The position numbers and the translations under genes are program-made. Source: Orobanche coerulescens (lineage: Eukaryota; Streptophyta; Magnoliopsida; Lamiales; Orobanchaceae). Taken from it: a DNA stretch of 64,000 nucleotides. Within the stretch, counting starts at the first letter, position 1. Each line of letters begins with the position of its first letter. The DNA is taken from positions 106,757,170 through 106,821,169 of the forward strand of contig CM065801.1 in NCBI GenBank assembly GCA_033398695.1, given 5' to 3'. The notes beneath the pieces were generated by a model. That model was not told where the DNA came from, ran no database searches, and saw only the letters and a program-made list of their open reading frames with translations. Positions 58,566 through 64,000 of the stretch are shown in pieces.

Positions 58566-60865
58566 GCTACCGTGGCGGCAGTACCGTTTATATTTTTTCT
58601 CATCCTGTCAGTGTGCTTTTCGATTCCGGTGCTACGCATTCGTTCATATCTTTGGATTGTGTGCGTCGTTTGAGTCTCGACTGTTTGATGCCTTGTGAAC
58701 CCTTCATCGTTAAGCTTCCTAGCGGTGATAGGATCGTTGGTGATCAGGAGGTTCGAGACTGTTCTGTACTTATTTGTGAGAGGACTTGGCCCTCTAATAT
58801 TATTGTTGTGGATATTGAGGGTGAGGATTTGATTCTGGGGGATGATTGGCTCGAGCGGCATGGCGCAATCATGAACTACCGCACGAGGATCATCACCATG
58901 TTAGCCGAGGATGGCACCGAGCACTCCTTCGCGGGGCGAATGAGGGGAAATCAGAAATTCGTCATTAATGCCTTGAAGGCGATGAGTCTCCTGCGAAAGG
59001 GGTGTACTGGTTATTGGTGCTATGCCTTGAAGGCAGAGGATGGTGGAGTTGAGCTTTCGTCGGTTCCAGTCGTTAATGAGTTTCCTGATGTATTTCCTGA
59101 CGAGTTACCGGGATTTCCACCGGATCGTGAGGTTGAGTTTGCTATAGAGTTAGAGCCGAGCGCGGCTCCTATTTCGAAGGCGCCCTATCGCATGGCACCT
59201 TCAGAGATGTCCGAGTTGAAGAAGCAGTTGAGTGAGCTTCTTGAGTCGGGGTATGTTCGACCGAGCGCCTCACCTTGGGGCACACCGGTCCTGTTTGTGC
59301 GGAAGAAGGATGGTTCACTACGTTTGTGTATCGACTATCGCAAACTAAACAAGGTGACCATCAAGAACAAGTATCCTTTGCCGAGAATTGATGACTTGTT
59401 CGATCAGTTGCAGGGAGCTGCGGTATTCTCGAAAATTGATTTGAAATCGGGGTACTATCAGCTCCGGGTGAGAGAGTCCGATGTGCCGAAAACAGCCTTT
59501 CGGACGAGGTACGGACATTATGAGTTCGTAGTCATGCCTTTAGGGTTAACTAATGCGCCGGCGGTGTTCATGCAGTTGATGAACAAAGTTTTTATCGAGT
59601 ATCTGGATAAGTGCGTCGTCGTCTTTATTGACGATATTCTTATTTATTCGAGGAATGAGGAAGAGCATGCCCACCATTTGCGGGTAGTATTAGACATTTT
59701 GAGGACCGAGCAACTCTATGCAAAGTTCTCGAAATGTGAGTTCTGGCTGAAGGAAGTGATGTTTTTAGGTCACGTGATTTCAGCCGAGGGGGTTCGTGTG
59801 GATCCGCAGAAGATTGAGGCCGTGTTGGACTGGGCACCGCCCAAGAATGTGAAGGAGCTCCGTAGTTTCTTGGGTTTAGCTGGCTACTATCGTAGGTTCG
59901 TCGAGGGTTTCTCGAAACTAGCTCGACCACTTACGCAGTTGCTCCAGAAGTCCGAGAAGTTCATCTGGAATGACGAGAGGCAGTTGAGTTTTGAGGAACT
60001 GAAGAAGCGGTTGACTTCAGCCCCGGTTTTGGCGTTGCCATGTGGCAACGAGGGTTTTGCCGTTTATAGAGATGCTTCGGGTCAGGGTCTTGGGTGTGTA
60101 TTAATGCAGCACGGCAAGACCATTGCCTATGCGTCGAGACAGTTGAGGCCGTATGAGCTGAACTACCCTACTCATGATTTGGAGTTAGCGGCAGTCGTTT
60201 TTGCGCTCAAGATTTGGCGTCACTGTCTTTTCGGCTCTACATGTCAGATTTTTACCGATCATAAAAGTCTGAAATACATATTTACTCAGCGAGAGTTGAA
60301 TATGATGCAGAGAAGGTGGTTAGAGTTGATTAAGGATTATGACCTCGAAATCCTTTATCATCCGGGCAAGGCGAACGTCGTGGCCGACGCCTTGAGTCGG
60401 AAACCGGTTGCATTGCGAACGCTTGAGATCCTTACGTCTCAGTCTGAGCTTCGGCGGGCTTTGATCGAGTTAGATGTTGAAGTTTTGTTGCCTGGAGCCA
60501 TCGGGCAACTTCGTGCTTTAGAAATTTCGTTGTCTCTGATCGATGAAATTAAGCTGAAGCAATCAGAGGATCCGATGATTACTCAAATCCGAGAGAACGT
60601 TCTTAAGGGAAAGTCTCCTGGGTTTGTGATTCACGAGGATGGTATTTTGAGATTCCAGAGTCGGCTTTGTGTGCCGAACGACTCAGAGTTGAGGCAGAAT
60701 ATTTTACGGGAGGCCCATGCTACACCTTATTCCGTTCATCCTGGTTCGAGTAAGATGTACAAGGACCTGAGAAGAAATTTCTGGTGGAATGATATGAAGG
60801 ATGAGGTCGCACAGTTTGTAGCGAGATGTTTGACTTGTCAGCAGGTCAAAATCGAGCATCGGCCA
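58566..60865 (+). pseudogene. GyE protease, reverse transcriptase, RNase H and integrase N-terminus (open frame)
   Basis: A single open frame. Protease: [11 protein letters not shown] (about 58613-58645). Linker [71 protein letters not shown] and FIDD at 59624-59635. RNase [39 protein letters not shown]. Then [14 protein letters not shown] and the integrase zinc-binding [18 protein letters not shown]...[12 protein letters not shown] frameshift at about 60865 diverts the ribosome before the integrase core (the open frame then runs to 60958). The first ATG of the frame (58613) lies within protease, so translation would normally come from gag-pol. Confidence 0.92.
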
Positions 60866-61959
60866 TTTGGTTATTGCGATCACTTCGCTCCGAATGGAAA
60901 TGGGAAGATATATCGATGGATTTCGTTACGAGTTTGCCGAGATCGAGGTCGGGCATGAATATGGTATGGGTTATTGTTGATCGTCTGACCAAGTCGGCAC
61001 ATTTTCTGGGCATCAAGGACACTTGGGGCCCGGAGAAGTTAGCTCGTGTGTTTATCGCGCAGATTGTGAGACATCACGGTACTCCGAAGTCTATTGTTTC
61101 GGATCGTGACGGCCGTTTTGTATCGCACTTCTGGCAGGCGGTGCATAAGGCGTTGGGTACCCGTTTACATTTGAGTACCTCTTTTCATCCCCAGTTAGAT
61201 GGACAGTCGAAACGCACTATCCAGACGTTCGAGGATTTGTTGCGTGCTTGTGCTCTCGATTGGAGTAGAGACTGGGAGGAGCATTTGCCATTGATCGAAT
61301 TCACGTACAACAATAGTTGGCACGCGTCGATTCGGATAGCACCGTATGAGGCACTTTATGGGCGGCGATGCCGATCTCCGATTTGTTGGAATGAGGCGTC
61401 CGATTTGGTCGGGACCGAGCCGGATGTCGTTTTAGAGACGAGGCGGAAGATAGAAGTAATTCGGGAACGGATGTTGACTGCCCAGAGTCGACAGAAGTCG
61501 TATGCCGACGTCCGTCGTCGACCTTTGGAATTCGAGGTGGGAGACCACGTTTTGCTAAAGGTGTCGCCGACGAAGGGAGTTTTTCGTTTCGGGAAGAAAG
61601 GGAAGTTAAGTCCGAGATTTATCGGCCCCTTTGAGATCCTCGAGCGAGTAGGTGGGTTGGCATACCGTTTGGCGTTACCTCCCGCCTTGAGTCATGTTCA
61701 TAGCGTTTTTCATGTTTCCCAGTTGAGGAAATATGTCCCGGATCCTAGTCACATCATCGATTATGGTGAGATTGATGTCGCCGAGGATGTTACTTTTGAA
61801 GAGCGTCCTTTGAAGATTTTGGAGCATCGTGAGAAACGATTGAGGCATAAGACCATACCTTTGGTCAAGGTGCAGTGGTCGAGACACGGTGTCGAGGAGG
61901 CAACTTGGGAAACCGAGGATAGCATGCGTGCTAGGTACCCCGAGTTGTTTGTTTCTTAA
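60866..61959 (+). pseudogene. GyE integrase core, C-terminus and chromodomain (Glu-to-Lys at the active site)
   Basis: An open frame (60826-61959) holding the integrase core: [19 protein letters not shown] and then GQSKRTIQTFED. The residue 36 positions after the second Asp is Lys (AAA, 61210-61212), where GyC and GyD have Glu in GQSERT. It is followed by the SH3-like domain (GDHVLLKVSP, KLSPRFIGPFEIL) and a chromodomain (LEHREKRLRHKTIPLVKVQW, WSRHGVEEATWETEDSM). Ends SYS-like PELFVS with TAA at 61957-61959. The active-site Glu is required for strand transfer in this family, so this integrase should be inactive even without the upstream shift. Confidence 0.9.
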
Positions 61960-61977
61960 GTTTCGGGACGAAACTTA

Positions 61978-61994
61978 TTTTTAGAGGGATAGAA
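61978..61994 (+). other. GyE polypurine-type tract
   Basis: TTTTTAGAGGGATAGAA before the 3' LTR, preceded by TTTCGGGACGAAACTT. Less purine-pure than in GyC and GyD. Confidence 0.65.
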
Positions 61995-64000
61995 TGTAAT
62001 ATCCGCATTTTTCTTTCCCTTGTAAGTGTATTTCCGGTGTAATTCTCGATTGTAGTGACCCTCGTGTATCCTTCAGTGTAACTTTTCCGTCATCTTTTGA
62101 TCTGATTCTCGTAATTGATGTGCGGAACCGCCGTTTCGGGGTTGCCGTGGATCTATTCTATGCTATGATGCGTTTTGAGGTGTTCCGTTTGATGTTTCGT
62201 TCGTATTCTGGTGTAGTGGACCGTTTATGTTCTGTACCTAGCGCACGCTAATTTTTCTGCATAGCGCGCGCTAGAAGTTCCTTTGTAGCGCACGCTACGT
62301 TTACTTAAATGGCAGCGCTAGCGAGTGAACCCTGGGGGTGGCAGTTCAACTCCCAGGCCTCTGGACTATCGGATTAGCGCACGCTATCTTGTCTAGCGCA
62401 CGCTAATGTCGGGAGACTAGCGCACGTTAAGTTGTTCAGTAGCGTGCGCTAGCGTGACTGTCCAGTACTGGACAGTTTACTGCTGAACTCGATCAGGTGT
62501 TAGTTAGCGCACGCTACACTTGTATAGTAGCGCACGCTAACGGATCAGGTGGGTTCTGGACAGTTTGTCACTGGACTCGACTGATGTCCAGGTAGTGCAC
62601 GCTATTGGTCGATAGCGCGCGCTACCGAGAGGTTATTAGCGCACGCTACGAAGTAAACATAGCGTACGCTAACAGCCAGAAATATGGCTACTGGACTGAC
62701 ACGCCAATTGGTTGTTCTGTATTTTCATCCCGTTAGCGCACGCTAACCTTGAGGATTAGCGCGCGCTAACACTCCCTGGCTATATAAACCAGGGAGTTGA
62801 CCGAGATAAACACAAAATCTCATTTCTTCCTCTCTCCGCGGCGAAGGCGATCCCGAAGCGATTCTCTTGGCGATTTCTTCCTCCAACCATCTCATCCAAC
62901 ATCCTTCTTGAGTTCTTGGAGTATTATATCAACAACAACACGAATCTTTCATCCTAATCCACGGTAAATCTCTTAGAACCCTACTTTTGGATAATTTGGG
63001 GGTTTTGGGATTTCCTTTCGATTCGTTCCGTTTTGTTGGTGGATTCATGATGAATATGATTAATCTTGTTGTTATAATTAGTTTTCCTACGGATTCATGG
63101 TATATTTTCATGGTTTTGCGAAATCGAGAGGGTTTGGTTGTGGTCCGCCCTCGTTGTTATTTTTTTGTATGAATATACATGAATCGTAGGCGGGTTTTTC
63201 GGTGTATTCCATTTCCTTAATCGTTTAGGAGTGGTTGTGATTGTGTTATTCGAATCGTTAGGTTCATTCGTCGGTTCCTTGCGGTCGTGTTCAACTCTTC
63301 CTTTCCGTTCGTATCACCGTCTATTAACCGAGGCAAGTATCCTTATGAACTTACGATCTTAACGTAGTAGTATTGCATGAGACTTGTGTGTGTGTATGCT
63401 CACTATGGGTTAGATCCGACGGGGTCTCGGTAGGGGTCCACGAAGGGGTGGATCCGCGAGCTTGCTTTTAACCACTACGGGTTAGATCCGACGGGGTCTC
63501 GGTAGGGGTCCACGGAGGGGTGGATCCATGGTTAATTGTGGTGCATTTTTACAAATGTGATTTGATTATGGCATTTCCGGAAATGAGTGTTTTGGAACTA
63601 TGTTTTCTCGATTGCATGTATATACTATATGTGTAAGATGTAAGTCGTTCATCTGGTTACTTGTACTAGCGTAATTGCTAACCCCTCTGGGGACCCGTTT
63701 TGGGGAAATTCGTTTTATGAATTTCAGGTCAGGTTCATCGAGACGAGCGAGCGCTGAACCAGTACACGGATGATGGCCGTGCATGATGATTGTGCACGAG
63801 TGACGTTCTAGTGTCTTTTTATCCTTTCATCTTTTGTGGTTTTTGAACTAATAGTTGTACTCGAGTACTTAAGAGTTCCTGTTCGTCCGGATTGTATTGT
63901 TGCCTATTATGCTTGTGTTGATTGATGATGTTATGTTTGACCGGTTGAACCGGGTGGATTATTCTGTCTTGTGTCTTTATGACGTGGTGTTATTTTATCG
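61995..64000 (+). repeat. GyE 3' LTR (cut by window edge)
   Basis: Begins TGTAATATCCGC and matches the 5' LTR before and after an extra segment 62093-62495. About 100 bp at its 3' end lies outside the window. Confidence 0.92.
62239..62768. repeat. Palindrome cluster, core TAGCGCACGCTA (GyE 3' LTR, full)
   Basis: About 15 copies starting at 62239, 62262, 62286, 62375, 62394, 62418, 62440, 62505, 62528, 62593, 62613, 62637, 62660, 62734 and 62757. Pairs are 19-24 bp apart, mostly 23, separated by gaps of about 65-90 bp. TATATAAA follows at 62781. Confidence 0.92.

Larger units (their letters stand above)
55400..64000 (+). mobile_element. GyE: Ty3/gypsy chromovirus, best preserved pol, runs off the window
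   Basis: 5' LTR 55400-57096, interior 57097-61994, 3' LTR from 61995 past the right edge. The interior encodes gag, protease, RT, RNase H, integrase and chromodomain with very few lesions. PBS is a perfect TGGTATCAGAGC. The 5' LTR lacks a 403-bp segment present in the 3' LTR. Confidence 0.93.

Noticed and set aside
58613..60958. A 781-codon open frame as an intact host gene
   Set aside because: Its domains (protease, RT, RNase H, integrase zinc finger) and flanking LTRs, PBS and purine tract show it is retrotransposon pol.

Overview
The window is repetitive plant DNA made almost entirely of LTR retrotransposons. I see no host gene, tRNA, rRNA, CRISPR array or bacterial-type operon. A flowering-plant nucleus is the likely source. 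Evidence: PBS sequences matching plant initiator-tRNA-Met, Ty3/gypsy polyproteins with a C-terminal chromodomain (chromoviruses, probably Tekay/Del type), a Ty1/copia order of gag-protease-integrase-RT-RNase H, LTRs of about 1.7-2.7 kb, TG...CA ends and 5-bp target-site duplications.

The layout is a nest. The oldest layer is a minus-strand copia element, CoB (41842-55399). Its leader-gag-protease part is tandemly repeated, with a 1.25-kb LTR-like block (X) between repeats. A gypsy element, GyB, inserted into the 3' LTR of CoB and ends at 41841; its pieces are 5855-6440, 16505-17618, 17619-20681, 20682-20946, 30434-32634 and 41634-41841. Four units then inserted into the LTRs of GyB: GyA (1-5854, LTR-short interior-LTR-short interior-LTR), GyC (6441-16499, TSD GTGAA), copia CoA (20947-30428, TSD GGTTA) and GyD (32635-41628, TSD CATTG). 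A further gypsy, GyE (55400 to beyond the right edge), interrupts the third CoB repeat. It has the best-preserved pol and a perfect PBS.

All coding regions are broken by stops, frameshifts, deletions or loss of a key residue. The least damaged are GyE pol (58613-61959, one frameshift and an integrase Glu-to-Lys change) and CoA (a few stops and shifts). Transposition of any copy would need proteins supplied from elsewhere.

The most unusual signal is regulatory. Each gypsy LTR carries, just upstream of its TATA box, a cluster of short CpG-rich palindromes. The core is TTACGTACGTAA in GyA, TTACGGCCGTAA in GyC, and TAGCGCACGCTA in GyD, GyE and (a few copies) GyB. Neighbouring copies sit about 22-24 bp apart in groups of two to four. 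GyC and GyD have homologous LTRs outside the cluster but different palindromes inside it, while GyD and GyE have clearly different LTRs but the same palindrome. This looks like a modular cis-element system exchanged or diversified between families. All gypsy LTRs here also end with a 29-34 bp segment that repeats their own start and end (TGTAATRT...GTTACA), like a miniature LTR inside the LTR.
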